This document shows positions 20,685-35,300 of a stretch of 64,000 nucleotides of DNA, one piece after another (position 1 is the stretch's first letter; the number at the start of each line of letters is the position of its first letter). The notes beneath the pieces are model-generated. The model was given only the letters and a program-made list of their open reading frames with translations, ran no database searches and was not told the DNA's origin. The stretch is from Hydractinia symbiolongicarpus (taxonomy: Eukaryota > Cnidaria > Hydrozoa > Anthoathecata > Hydractiniidae). The stretch lies in the NCBI RefSeq assembly GCF_029227915.1, contig NC_079876.1:10232001-10296000 (forward strand), written 5' to 3'. The translations under genes were made by a program, and so were the position numbers.

Positions 20685-23600
20685 CCGTTGTAACTCAAAC
20701 GGACTGACACCGTTAGAAAGTCAATGAAATGTAGTTTTTGAAACTGTCGCTATTTCTTCAGTGCGCGATAACGGCTACGATTGGTCCCCCAGGAAAAAAT
20801 GACTTATTAATCTGAATTTTAAAATGAAGCGCTACCTAAGCACGCAGTGTAATCGCTGAGTTCCGGCAATCATGTCAAACTAAGAAGAATGTTATTTCTT
20901 GGAGTCCAATTTTTTTCATTTATCACATTTATCAGGTCACAGTTCAAAGTTAGTTCAATTAAATCCCACAGTCAAACGTTTCACTGTTAAAAGCGATGCA
21001 ACCTAGTAATATCAGATAAATATCGCTAAATACATGTTGGTACGAATATGTGACCCAACCGTTGTAACTCAAACGGACATACACCGCTACAAAGTCAATG
21101 AAATGTAGTTTTTGAAACTGTCGCTATTTCTTCAGCGCGCGATAACGGCTACGATTGGTCCCACAGTAAAAAATGACTTATTAATCTAAATTTTTAAATG
21201 AAGTGTTACCACAGCGCCCAGTGTAATCGCTGAGTTCCGGATTCATGTCAAATTGAGAAGAATGTTATTTCTTGGAGTCCAATTTTCTCATTTATCACAC
21301 TTAATAAGTCACAGCCCAAAGTTAGTTCAGTTAAGTCCCACAGTCAATCGTTTCACTGTTAAAAGAGATGCAACCTAGTAATATCAAATAAATATCGCTA
21401 AATACATGTTGGTACGGATACGTGACCCAACCGTTGTAGCTCAAACGGACTGACACCGTTAGAAAGTCAATGAAATGTAGTTTATGAAACTGTCGATATT
21501 TCTTCAGCGGCGATAACAGCTAGGATGGGTCCCACAGTAAAGAATGACTTATTTATCTAAATTTTTAAATGAAGCGCTACCACAGCGCCCAGTGTAATCG
21601 CTGAGTTCCGGCAAACCCGTCAAATTAAGAAGAATGTTATTTCTTAGAGTCCAATTGTCTCATTTATTACATTTATCAGGACACAGTCCAAAGTTAGTTC
21701 AATTAATCCCACAGTCAATCGTTTCATTGTTAAAAGCGATGCAAGCTAGTAATATCAGAAAAATATCGCTAAATACATGTTGGTACGAATAGGTGACCCA
21801 GCCGTTGTATCTCAAACAGACTGATACCGTTAGAAAGTCAATGAAATGTAGTTTTTGAAACTATCGCTATTTGTTAAGCGCGCGATAACGGATAGGATTG
21901 GTCCCACAGTAAAGAATGACTTATTTATCTAAATTTTTAAATGAAGCGCTACCACAGCGCCCAGTGTAATCGCTGAGTTCAGGCAATCCCGTCAAATTAA
22001 GAAGAATGTTATTTCTTAGAGTCCAATTGTCTCATTTATCACATTTATCAGGTCACAGTCCAAAGTTAGTTCAATTAAGTCCCACAGTCAATCGTTTCAT
22101 TGTTAAAAGCGATGCAACCTAGTAATATCAAAAAAATATCGCTAAATACATGTTGGTACAAATATGTGACCCAACCGTTGTAACTCAAACGGACTGACAC
22201 CGTTAGAAAGTCAATGAAATGTAGTTTGTGAAACTGTCGCCATTTGTTCAGCGCGCGATAACGGCTAGGATTGGTCCCACAGTAAGAAATGACTCATTAA
22301 TCTAAATTTTTAAAAGAAGCGCTACCACAGCGCCCAGTGTAATCGCTGAATTCCGGCAATCATGTCAAATTAAAAAGAATGTTATTTCTTGGAGTCCAAT
22401 TTTCTCATTTACCACATTAATCAAGTCACAGTCCGAAGTTAGTTCAGTTAAGTCCCACAGTCAATCGTTTCACTGTTAAAAGCGATGCTACCTAGTAATA
22501 TCGGAAAATTATCGCTAAATACATGTTGGTACGAATAGGTGACCCAACCGTTGTAACTCAAACGGACTGACACCGTTAGAAAGTCAATGAAATGTAGTTT
22601 TTGAAACTGTCGCTATTTCTTCAGTGCGCGATAACGGCTACGATTGGTCCCCCAGGAAAAAATGACTTATTAATCTGAATTTTAAAATGAAGCGCTACCG
22701 AAGCACGCAGTGTAATCGCTGAGTTCCGGCAATCATGTCAAACTAAGAAGAATGTTATTTCTTGGAGTCCAATTTTTTTCATTTATCACATTTATCAGGT
22801 CACAGTTCAAAGTTAGTTCAATTAAATCCCACAGTCAAACGTTTCACTGTTAAAAGCGATGCAACCTAGTAATATCAGATAAATATCGCTAAATACATGT
22901 TGGTACGAATATGTGACCCAACCGTTGTAGCTCAAACGGACATACACCGCTACAAAGTCAATGAAATGTAGTTTTTGAAACTGTCGCTACTTCTTCAGCG
23001 CGCGATAACGGCTACGATTGGTCCCACAGTAAAAAATGACTTATTAATCTAAATTTTTAAATGAAGTGTTACCACAGCGCCCAGTGTAATCGCTGAGTTC
23101 CGGATTCATGTCAAATTGAGAAGAATGTTATTTCTTGGAGTCCAATTTTCTCATTTATCACACTTAATAAGTCACAGCCCAAAGTTAGTTCAGTTAAGTC
23201 CCACAGTCAATCGTTTCACTGTTAAAAGCGATGCAACCTAGTAATATCAAATAAATATCGCTAAATACATGTTGGTACGGATACGTGACCCAACCGTTGT
23301 AACTCAAACGGACTGACACCGTTAGAAAGTCAATGAAATGTAGTTTATGAAACTGTCGATATTTCTTCAGCGGCGATAACAGCTAGGATGGGTCCCACAG
23401 TAAAGAATGACTTATTTATCTAAATTTTTAAATGAAGCGCTACCACAGCGCCCAGTGTAATCGCTGAGTTCCGGCAAACCCGTCAAATTAAGAAGAATGT
23501 TATTTCTTAGAGCCCAATTGTCTCATTTATTACATTTATCAGGTCACAGTCCAAAGTTAGTTCAATTAATCCCACAGTCAATCGTTTCATTGTTAAAAGC

Positions 23601-24410
23601 GATGCAAGCTAGTAATATCAGAAAAATATCGCTAAATACATGTTGGTACGAATAGGTGACCCAACCGTTGTAACTCAAACGGACTGACACTGTTAGAAAA
23701 TCAATGAAATGTAGTTTTTGAAACTGTCGCCATTACTTCAGCGCGCGATAACGGCTAGGATTGGTCCCACAGTAAGAAATGACTCATTAATCTAAATTTT
23801 GAACGGAAGCGCTACCACAGCGCCCAGTGTAAACGCTGAGTTCCGGCAATCATGTCAAATTAAGAAGAATGTTATTTCTTGGAGTCCAATTTTCTCATTT
23901 ATCACACTTATTAGGTCACAGCACAAAGTTAGTTCAATTATGTCCCACAGTCAACCGTTTCATTGTTAAAAGCGATGCAACCTAGTAATATCAAAAAAAT
24001 ATCGCTAAATACATGTTGGTACAAATATGTGACCCAACCGTTGTAACTCAAACGGACTGACACCGTTAGAAAGTCAATGAAATGTAGTTTGTGAAACTGT
24101 CGCCATTTGTTCAGCGCGCGATAACGGCTAGGATTGGTCCCACAGTAAGAAATGACTCATTAATCTAAATTTTTAAAAGAAGCGCTACCACAGCGCCCAG
24201 TGTAATCGCTGAATTCCGGCAATCATGTCAAATTAAAAAGAATGTTATTTCTTGGAGTCCAATTTTCTCATTTACCACATTAATCAAGTCACAGTCCGAA
24301 GTTAGTTCAGTTAAGTCCCACAGTCAATCGTTTCACTGTTAAAAGCGATGCTACCTAGTAATATCGGAAAATTATCGCTAAATACATGTTGGTACGAATA
24401 GGTGACCCAA
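20685..24410. repeat. Five-monomer higher-order repeat (1,863 bp), two copies
   Basis: The unit starts at 20685 and 22548, and its first monomer appears again at 24411, a spacing of 1,863 bp each time. It is recognised by the first monomer's GGTCCCCCAGGAAAAAATG and the second's ACGGACATACACCGCTAC, then a third with a one-base-short TTCAGCGGCGATAACAGC and a fifth with TAGTTTGTGAAACTGTCGCC. The fourth monomer differs between copies: 21802 has GACTGATACCG with TTTGTTAAGCG, while 23665 has GACACTGTTAGAAAATC. Confidence 0.82.
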
Positions 24411-27400
24411 CCGTTGTAACTCAACCGGACTGACACCGTTAGAAAGTCAATGAAATGTAGTTTTTGAAACTGTCGCTATTTCTTCAGTGCGCGATAACGG
24501 CTACGATTGGTCCCCCACGAAAAAATGACTTATTAATCTGAATTTTAAAATGAAGCGCTACCGAAGCACGCAGTGTAATCGCTGAGTTCCGGCAATCATG
24601 TCAAACTAAGAAGAATGTTATTTCTTGGAGTCCAATTTTTTTCATTTATCACATTTATCAGGTCACAGTTCAAAGTTAGTTCAATTAAATCCCACAGTCA
24701 AACGTTTCACTGTTAAAAGCGATGCAACCTAGTAATATCAGATAAATATCGCTAAATACATGTTGGTACGAATATGTGACCCAACCGTTGTAACTCAAAC
24801 GGACATACACCGCTACAAAGTCAATGAAATGTAGTTTTTGAAACTGTCGCTATTTGTTAAGCGCGCGATAACGGCTACGATTGGTCCCACAGTAAAAAAT
24901 GACTTATTTATCTAAATTTTTAAATGAAGCGCTACCACAGCGCCCAGTGTAATCGCTGAGTTCAGGCAATCCCGTCAAATTAAGAAGAATGTTATTTCTT
25001 AGAGTCCAATTGTCTCATTTATCACATTTATCAGGTCACAGTCCAAAGTTAGTTCAATTAAGTCCCACAGTCAATCGTTTCATTGTTAAAAGCGATGCAA
25101 CCTAGTAACATCAAACAAAATATCGCTAAATACATGTTGGTACGAATATGTGACCCAACCGTTGTAACTCAAACGGACTGACACTGTTAGAAAATCAATG
25201 AAATATAGTTTTTGAAACTGTCGCCATTACTTCAGCGCGCGATAACGGCTAGGATTGGTCCCACAGTAAGAAATGACTCATTAATATAAATTTTGAACGG
25301 AAGCGCTACCACAGCGCCCAGTGTAAACGCTGAGTTCCGGCAATCATGTCAAATTAAGAAGAATGTTATTTCTTGGAGTCCAATTTTCTCATTTATCACA
25401 CTTATTAGGTCACAGCCCAAAGTTAGTTCAATTATGTCCCACAGTCAACCGTTTCATTGTTAAAAGCGATGCAACCTTGTAATATCAAAAAAATATCGCT
25501 AAATACATGTTGGTACAAATATGTGACCCAACCGTTGTAACTCAAACGGACTGACACCGTTAGAAAGTCAATGAAATGTAGTTTGTGAAACTGTCGCCAT
25601 TTGTTCAGCGCGCGATAACGGCTAGGATTGGTCCCACAGTAAGAAATGACTCATTAATCTAAATTTTTAAAAGAAGCGCTACCACAGCGCCCAGTGTAAT
25701 CGCTGAATTCCGGTAATCATGTCAAATTAAAAAGAATGTTATTTCTTGGAGTCCAATTTTCTCATTTACCACATTAATCAAGTCACAGTCCGAAGTTAGT
25801 TCAGTTAAGTCCCACAGTCAATCGTTTCACTGTTAAAAGCGATGCTACCTAGTAATATCGGAAAATTATCGCTAAATACATGTTGGTACGAATAGGTGAC
25901 CCAACCGTTGTAACTCAAACGGACTGACACCGTTAGAAAGTCAATGAAATGTAGTTTTTGAAACTGTCGCTATTTCTTCAGTGCGCGATAACGGCTACGA
26001 TTGGTCCCCCAGGAAAAAATGACTTATTAATCTGAATTTTAAAATGAAGCGCTACCGAAGCACGCAGTGTAATCGCTGAGTTCCGGCAATCATGTCAAAC
26101 TAAGAAGAATGTTATTTCTTGGAGTCCAATTTTTTTCATTTATCACATTTATCAGGTCACAGTTCAAAGTTAGTTCAATTAAATCCCACAGTCAAACGTT
26201 TCACTGTTAAAAGCGATGCAACCTAGTAATATCAGATAAATATCGCTAAATACATGTTGGTACGAATATGTGACCCAACCGTTGTAACTCAAACGGACAT
26301 ACACCGCTACAAAGTCAATGAAATGTAGTTTTTGAAACTGTCGCTATTTCTTCAGCGCGCGATAACGGCTACGATTGGTCCCACAGTAAAAAATGACTTA
26401 TTAATCTAAATTTTTAAATGAAGTGTTACCACAGCGCCCAGTGTAATCGCTGAGTTCCGGATTCATGTCAAATTGAGAAGAATGTTATTTCTTAGAGTCC
26501 AATTGTCTCATTTATCACATTTATCAGGTCACAGTCCAAAGTTAGTTCAATTAAGTCCCACAGTCAATCGTTTCATTGTTAAAAGCGATGCAATCTAGTA
26601 ACATCAAACAAAATATCGCTAAATACATGTTGGTACGAATATGTGACCCAACCGTTGTAACTCAAACGGACTGACACTGTTAGAAAATCAATGAAATATA
26701 GTTTTTGAAACTGTCGCCATTACTTCAGCGCGCGATAACGGCTAGGATTGGTCCCACAGTAAGAAATGACTCATTAATATAAATTTTGAACGGAAGCGCT
26801 ACCACAGCGCCCAGTGTAAACGCTGAGTTCCGGCAATCATGTCAAATTAAGAAGAATGTTATTTCTTGGAGTCCAATTTTCTCATTTATCACACTTATTA
26901 GGTCACAGCCCAAAGTTAGTTCAATTATGTCCCACAGTCAACCGTTTCATTGTTAAAAGCGATGCAACCTTGTAATATCAAAAAAATATCGCTAAATACA
27001 TGTTGGTACAAATATGTGACCCAACCGTTGTAACTCAAACGGACTGACACCGTTAGAAAGTCAATGAAATGTAGTTTGTGAAACTGTCGCCATTTGTTCA
27101 GCGCGCGATAACGGCTAGGATTGGTCCCACAGTAAGAAATGACTCATTAATCTAAATTTTTAAAAGAAGCGCTACCACAGCGCCCAGTGTAATCGCTGAA
27201 TTCCGGTAATCATGTCAAATTAAAAAGAATGTTATTTCTTGGAGTCCAATTTTCTCATTTACCACATTAATCAAGTCACAGTCCGAAGTTAGTTCAGTTA
27301 AGTCCCACAGTCAATCGTTTCACTGTTAAAAGCGATGCTACCTAGTAATATCGGAAAATTATCGCTAAATACATGTTGGTACGAATAGGTGACCCAACCG

Positions 27401-27771
27401 TTGTAACTCAAACGGACTGACACCGTTAGAAAGTCAATGAAATGTAGTTTTTGAAACTGTCGCTATTTCTTCAGTGCGCGATAACGGCTACGATTGGTCC
27501 CCCAGGAAAAAATGACTTATTAATCTGAATTTTAAAATGAAGCGCTACCGAAGCACGCAGTGTAATCGCTGAGTTCCGGCAATCATGTCAAACTAAGAAG
27601 AATGTTATTTCTTGGAGTCCAATTTTTTTCATTTATCACATTTATCAGGTCACAGTTCAAAGTTAGTTCAATTAAATCCCACAGTCAAACGTTTCACTGT
27701 TAAAAGCGATGCAACCTAGTAATATCAGATAAATATCGCTAAATACATGTTGGTACGAATATGTGACCCAA
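24411..27771. repeat. Contracted four-monomer repeat (about 1,494 bp)
   Basis: The same first-monomer variant now recurs at 24411, 25905 and 27398, spaced 1,494 and 1,493 bp. The monomer at 24785 is a hybrid: its left part is the GGACATACACCGCTAC type and its right part is the TTCAGGCAATCCCGTC type, so one monomer of the 5-mer has been lost. The monomer at 26279 is a hybrid of the same kind but with a later switch point (near 26490). Confidence 0.78.
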
Positions 27772-28232
27772 CCGTTGTAACTCAAACGGACATACACCGC
27801 TACAAAGTCAATGAAATGTAGTTTTTGAAACTGTCGCTATTTCTTCAGCGCGCGATAACGGCTACGATTGGTCCCACAGTAAAAAATGACTTATTAATCT
27901 AAATTTTTAAATGAAGTGTTACCACAGCGCCCAGTGTAATCGCTGAGTTCCGGATTCATGTCAAATTGAGAAGAATGTTATTTCTTGGAGTCCAATTTTC
28001 TCATTTATCACACTTAATAGGTCACAGCCCAAAGTTAGTTCAGTTAAGTCCCACAGTCAATCGTTTCACTGTTAAAAGCGATGCAACCTAGTAATATCAA
28101 ATAAATATCGCTAAATACATGTTGGTACGGATACGTGACCCAACCGTTGTAACTCAAACGGACTGACACCGTTAGAAAGTCAATGAAATGTAGTTTATGA
28201 AACTGGCGATATTTCTTCAGCGGCGATAACAG

Positions 28233-31200
28233 CTAGGATGGGTCCCACAGTAAAGAATGACTTATTTATCTAAATTTTTAAATGAAGCGCTACCACAGCG
28301 CCCAGTGTAATCGCTGAGTTCCGGCAAACCCGTCAAATTAAGAAGAATGTTATTTCTTAGAGCCCAATTGTCTCATTTATCACATATATCAGGTCACAGT
28401 CCGAAGTTAGTTCAATTAATCCCACAGTCAATCGTTTCATTGTTAAAAGCGATGCAAGCTAGTAATATCAGAAAAATATCGCTAAATACATGTTGGTACG
28501 AATAGGTGACCCAGCCGTTGTATCTCAAACAGACTGATACCGTTAGAAAATCAATGAAATGTAGTTTTTGAAACTGTCGCTATTTGTTAAGCGTGCGATA
28601 ACGGATAGGATTGGTCCCACAGTAAAGAATGACTTATTTATCTAAATTTTTAAATGAAGCGCTACCACAGCGCCCAGTGTAATCGCTGAGTTCAGGCAAT
28701 CCCGTCAAATTAAGAAGAATGTTATTTCTTAGAGTCCAATTGTCTCATTTATCACATTTATCAGGTCACAGTCCAAAGTTAGTTCAATTAAGTCCCACAG
28801 TCAATCGTTTCATTGTTAAAAGCGATGCAACCTAGTAATATAAAAAAATATCAATAAATACATGTTGGTACGAATATGTGACGCAACCGTTGTAACTCAA
28901 ACGGACTGACACCGTTAGAAAGTCAATAAAATGTAGTTTTTGAAACTATCGCTATTTCTTCAGCACGCGATAACGGATAGGATTGGTCCCACAGTAAGAA
29001 ATGACTTATTTCTCTAAATTTTTAAATGAAGCGCAACCACAAAGCCCGGTATAATCGCTGAGTTCCGGCAATCACGTCAAATTAAGAAGAATGTTATTTC
29101 TTGGTGTCCAATTGTCTCATTTATCACATTTATCAGGTCACAGTCGAAAAGTTAGTTCAATTAAGTCCCACAGTCAATCGTTTCATTGTTAAAAGCGATG
29201 CAACCTAGTAATATCAAAAAAAATATCAATAAATACATGTTGGTACGAATATGTGACGCAACCGTTGTAACTCAAACGGACTGACACCGTTAGAAAGTCA
29301 ATAAAATGTAGTTTTTGAAACTGTCGCTATTTCTTCTGCGCGCGATAACGGCTAGGATTGGTCCCACAGTAAAAAACGACTTATTAATCTAAGCTTTTAA
29401 ATGAAGTGTTACCACAGCGCCAAGTGTAATCGCTGAGTTCCGACAATCATGTCAAATTGAAAAGAATGTTATTTCTTGGAGTCCAATTTTCTCATTTATC
29501 ACATTTATTAGGTCACAGTCCAAAGTTAGTTCAATTAAGTCCCACAGTCAATCGTTTCATTGTTAAAAGCGATGCAACCTAGAAATATCAAAAAAAATAT
29601 CGCTAAATACATGTTTGTACGAATATGTGACGCAACCGTTGTAACTCAAACGGACTGACACCGTTAGAAAGTCAATAAAATGTTGCTTTTAAAACTGTCG
29701 CTATTTCTTAAGCGCGCGATAACGGATATGATTGGTCCCACAGTAAAGAATGACTAATTTACCTAAACTTTTAAATGAAGCAAAACCACAGCGCCCAGTG
29801 TAATCGCTGAGTTCCGGCAATCACGTCAAATTAAGAAGAATGTTATTCCTTGGAGTCCAATTGTCTCATTTATCACATTTATCAGGCCACAGTCCAAAGT
29901 TAGTTCAATTAAGTCCCACAGGCATTCGTTTCATTGTTAAAAGCGATGCAACCTAGTAATATCAAAACAAATATCGCTAAATACATGTTGGTACGGATAC
30001 GTGACCCAACCGTTGTAACTCAAACGGACTGACACCGTTAGAAAGTCAATGAAATGTATTTTATGAAACTGTTGATATTTCTTCAGCGCGCGATAACGGC
30101 TAGGATTGGTCCCACAGTAAAGAATGACTTATTTATCTAAATTTTTAAATGAAGCGCTACCACGGCGGCCAGTGTAATCGCTGAGTTCCGGCAATCCCGT
30201 CAAATTAAGAAGAATGTTATTTCTTAGAGTCCAATTGTCTCATTTATCACATTTATCAGGTCACAGTCCAAAGTTAGTTCAACTGAGTCCCACAGTCAAT
30301 CGTTTCATTGTTAAAAGCGATGCAACCTAGTAATATCAAAAAAAATATCGCTAAATACATGTTGGTACGAATATGTGACGCAACCGTTGTAACTCAAACG
30401 GACTGACACCGTTAGAAAGTCAATAAAATGTAGTTTTTGAAACTGTCGCTATTTCTTCAGCGCGCGATAACGGTTAGGATTGGTCCCACAGTAAAAAACG
30501 AATTATTAATCTAAGCTTTTAAATGAAGTGTTACCACAGCGCCCAGTGTAATCGCTGAGTTCCGGCAATCACGTCAAATTAAGAAGAATGTTATTCCTTG
30601 GTGTCCAATTGTCTCATTTATCACATTTATCAGGTCACAGTCCAAAGTTAGTTCAATTAAGTCACACAGGCATTCGTTTCATTGTTAAAAGCAATGCAAC
30701 CTAGTAATATCAAAACAAATATCGCTAAATACATGTTGGTACGGATACGTGACCCAACTGTTGTAACTCAAACGGACTGACACCGTTAGAAAGTCAATGA
30801 AATGTAGTTTATGAAACTGTTGATATTTCTTCAGCGCGCGATAACGGCTAGGATTGGTCCCACAGTAAAGAATTACTTATTTATCTAAATTTTTAAATGA
30901 AGCGCTACCACAGCGGCCAGTGTAATCGCTGAGTTCCGGCAATCCCCTCAAATTAAGAAGAATGTTATTTCTTAGAGTCCAATTGTCTCATTTATCACAT
31001 TTATAAGGTCACAGTCCAAAGTTAGTTCAATTAAATCCCACAGTCAATCGCTTCATTGTTAAAAGCGATGCAACCTAGTAATATCAAAAAAAATATCGCT
31101 AAATACATGTTGGTACGAATATGTGACGCAACCGTTGCAACTCAACCGGACTGACACCGTTAGAAAGTCAATAAAATGTAGTTTTTGAAACTGTCGCTAT

Positions 31201-32341
31201 TTCTTCAGCGCGCGATAACAGCTAGGATTGGTCCAACAATAAAAAACGACTTATTAAACTAAGCTTTTAAATGAAGTGTTACCACAGCGCCTAGTGTAAT
31301 CGCTGAGTTTCGGTAATCATTTCAAATTAAGAAGAATGCTATTTCTTGGAGTCCACTTGTCTCACTTATAACATTTATAAGGTCACAGTCCAAAATCAGT
31401 TCAATTTACTACCACAGTCAATCGTTTCACTGTTAAAAGCTGCAACCTAGTAATATCAGAAAAATATCGCTAAATACATGTTGGTACGGATACGTGACCC
31501 AACCGTTGTAACTCAAACGGACTGACACCGTTAGAAAGTCAATAAAATGTTGTTTTTAAAACTGTCTCTATTTCTTCAGCGCGTGCTAACGGCTAGGATT
31601 GGTCCCACAGTAAAAAATGACTTATTTATCTAAACTTTTAAATGAAGCGCTACCACAGCGCCCAGTGTAATCACTGAGTTCCGGCAATCCCGTTAAATTA
31701 AGAAGAATGTTATTTGTTGGAGTCCAGTTGGCTCACTTATAGCATTTATAAGGTCACAGTCCAAAATCAGTTCAATTTAGTCCCACAGTCAATCGTTTCA
31801 CTGTTAAAAGCGATACAACCTAGTAATATAAAAAAAAATATCGCTAAATACATGTTGGTACGAATATGTGACCCAACCGTTGTAACTCAAACGGACTGAC
31901 ACCGTTAGAAAGTCAATGAAATGTAGTTTTTGAAACTGTCGATATTTCTTCAGCGTGCGATAACGGATAGGATTCGTCCCACAGTAAAGAACGGCTTATA
32001 TATCTAAATTTTTAAATGAAGCTCTACAGCAACGCCCAGTGTAATTGCTGATTTCCATCAATCACCTCAAATTAAGAAGAATGTTTTTTTCTTGGAGTCC
32101 ATTTGTGTCATTTATCACATTGATCAGGTCACTGTCCAAAGTTAGTTCATTTAAGTCCCACAGTCAATCGTTTCACTGTAAAAAGCGATGCAACCTAGTA
32201 ATATCAAAAAAAATATCGCTAAATACATGTTGGTACGAATATGTGACCCAACCGTTGTAACTCAAACGGACTGACACCGTTAGAAAGTCAATGAAATGTA
32301 GTTTATGAAACTGTCCATAGTTCTTCAGCGCGCGATAACGG
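28233..32341. repeat. 4,109-bp (11-monomer) tandem duplication, copy 1
   Basis: Eleven monomers (28515, 28887, 29262, 29636, 30010, 30384, 30758, 31132, 31503 and 31877 plus parts of 28144 and 32252) recur exactly 4,109 bp further right. By eye I saw one difference (C near 29699 versus T near 33808). The left end lies in GCTAGGAT of the monomer at 28144, where GGATGGGTCCC follows. Confidence 0.88.
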
Positions 32342-35300
32342 CTAGGATGGGTCCCACAGTAAAGAATGACTTATTTATCTAAATTTTTAAATGAAGCGCT
32401 ACCACAGCGCCCAGTGTAATCGCTGAGTTCCGGCAAACCCGTCAAATTAAGAAGAATGTTATTTCTTAGAGCCCAATTGTCTCATTTATCACATATATCA
32501 GGTCACAGTCCGAAGTTAGTTCAATTAATCCCACAGTCAATCGTTTCATTGTTAAAAGCGATGCAAGCTAGTAATATCAGAAAAATATCGCTAAATACAT
32601 GTTGGTACGAATAGGTGACCCAGCCGTTGTATCTCAAACAGACTGATACCGTTAGAAAATCAATGAAATGTAGTTTTTGAAACTGTCGCTATTTGTTAAG
32701 CGTGCGATAACGGATAGGATTGGTCCCACAGTAAAGAATGACTTATTTATCTAAATTTTTAAATGAAGCGCTACCACAGCGCCCAGTGTAATCGCTGAGT
32801 TCAGGCAATCCCGTCAAATTAAGAAGAATGTTATTTCTTAGAGTCCAATTGTCTCATTTATCACATTTATCAGGTCACAGTCCAAAGTTAGTTCAATTAA
32901 GTCCCACAGTCAATCGTTTCATTGTTAAAAGCGATGCAACCTAGTAATATAAAAAAATATCAATAAATACATGTTGGTACGAATATGTGACGCAACCGTT
33001 GTAACTCAAACGGACTGACACCGTTAGAAAGTCAATAAAATGTAGTTTTTGAAACTATCGCTATTTCTTCAGCACGCGATAACGGATAGGATTGGTCCCA
33101 CAGTAAGAAATGACTTATTTCTCTAAATTTTTAAATGAAGCGCAACCACAAAGCCCGGTATAATCGCTGAGTTCCGGCAATCACGTCAAATTAAGAAGAA
33201 TGTTATTTCTTGGTGTCCAATTGTCTCATTTATCACATTTATCAGGTCACAGTCGAAAAGTTAGTTCAATTAAGTCCCACAGTCAATCGTTTCATTGTTA
33301 AAAGCGATGCAACCTAGTAATATCAAAAAAAATATCAATAAATACATGTTGGTACGAATATGTGACGCAACCGTTGTAACTCAAACGGACTGACACCGTT
33401 AGAAAGTCAATAAAATGTAGTTTTTGAAACTGTCGCTATTTCTTCTGCGCGCGATAACGGCTAGGATTGGTCCCACAGTAAAAAACGACTTATTAATCTA
33501 AGCTTTTAAATGAAGTGTTACCACAGCGCCAAGTGTAATCGCTGAGTTCCGACAATCATGTCAAATTGAAAAGAATGTTATTTCTTGGAGTCCAATTTTC
33601 TCATTTATCACATTTATTAGGTCACAGTCCAAAGTTAGTTCAATTAAGTCCCACAGTCAATCGTTTCATTGTTAAAAGCGATGCAACCTAGAAATATCAA
33701 AAAAAATATCGCTAAATACATGTTTGTACGAATATGTGACGCAACCGTTGTAACTCAAACGGACTGACACCGTTAGAAAGTCAATAAAATGTTGCTTTTA
33801 AAACTGTTGCTATTTCTTAAGCGCGCGATAACGGATATGATTGGTCCCACAGTAAAGAATGACTAATTTACCTAAACTTTTAAATGAAGCAAAACCACAG
33901 CGCCCAGTGTAATCGCTGAGTTCCGGCAATCACGTCAAATTAAGAAGAATGTTATTCCTTGGAGTCCAATTGTCTCATTTATCACATTTATCAGGCCACA
34001 GTCCAAAGTTAGTTCAATTAAGTCCCACAGGCATTCGTTTCATTGTTAAAAGCGATGCAACCTAGTAATATCAAAACAAATATCGCTAAATACATGTTGG
34101 TACGGATACGTGACCCAACCGTTGTAACTCAAACGGACTGACACCGTTAGAAAGTCAATGAAATGTATTTTATGAAACTGTTGATATTTCTTCAGCGCGC
34201 GATAACGGCTAGGATTGGTCCCACAGTAAAGAATGACTTATTTATCTAAATTTTTAAATGAAGCGCTACCACGGCGGCCAGTGTAATCGCTGAGTTCCGG
34301 CAATCCCGTCAAATTAAGAAGAATGTTATTTCTTAGAGTCCAATTGTCTCATTTATCACATTTATCAGGTCACAGTCCAAAGTTAGTTCAACTGAGTCCC
34401 ACAGTCAATCGTTTCATTGTTAAAAGCGATGCAACCTAGTAATATCAAAAAAAATATCGCTAAATACATGTTGGTACGAATATGTGACGCAACCGTTGTA
34501 ACTCAAACGGACTGACACCGTTAGAAAGTCAATAAAATGTAGTTTTTGAAACTGTCGCTATTTCTTCAGCGCGCGATAACGGTTAGGATTGGTCCCACAG
34601 TAAAAAACGAATTATTAATCTAAGCTTTTAAATGAAGTGTTACCACAGCGCCCAGTGTAATCGCTGAGTTCCGGCAATCACGTCAAATTAAGAAGAATGT
34701 TATTCCTTGGTGTCCAATTGTCTCATTTATCACATTTATCAGGTCACAGTCCAAAGTTAGTTCAATTAAGTCACACAGGCATTCGTTTCATTGTTAAAAG
34801 CAATGCAACCTAGTAATATCAAAACAAATATCGCTAAATACATGTTGGTACGGATACGTGACCCAACTGTTGTAACTCAAACGGACTGACACCGTTAGAA
34901 AGTCAATGAAATGTAGTTTATGAAACTGTTGATATTTCTTCAGCGCGCGATAACGGCTAGGATTGGTCCCACAGTAAAGAATTACTTATTTATCTAAATT
35001 TTTAAATGAAGCGCTACCACAGCGGCCAGTGTAATCGCTGAGTTCCGGCAATCCCCTCAAATTAAGAAGAATGTTATTTCTTAGAGTCCAATTGTCTCAT
35101 TTATCACATTTATAAGGTCACAGTCCAAAGTTAGTTCAATTAAATCCCACAGTCAATCGCTTCATTGTTAAAAGCGATGCAACCTAGTAATATCAAAAAA
35201 AATATCGCTAAATACATGTTGGTACGAATATGTGACGCAACCGTTGCAACTCAACCGGACTGACACCGTTAGAAAGTCAATAAAATGTAGTTTTTGAAAC

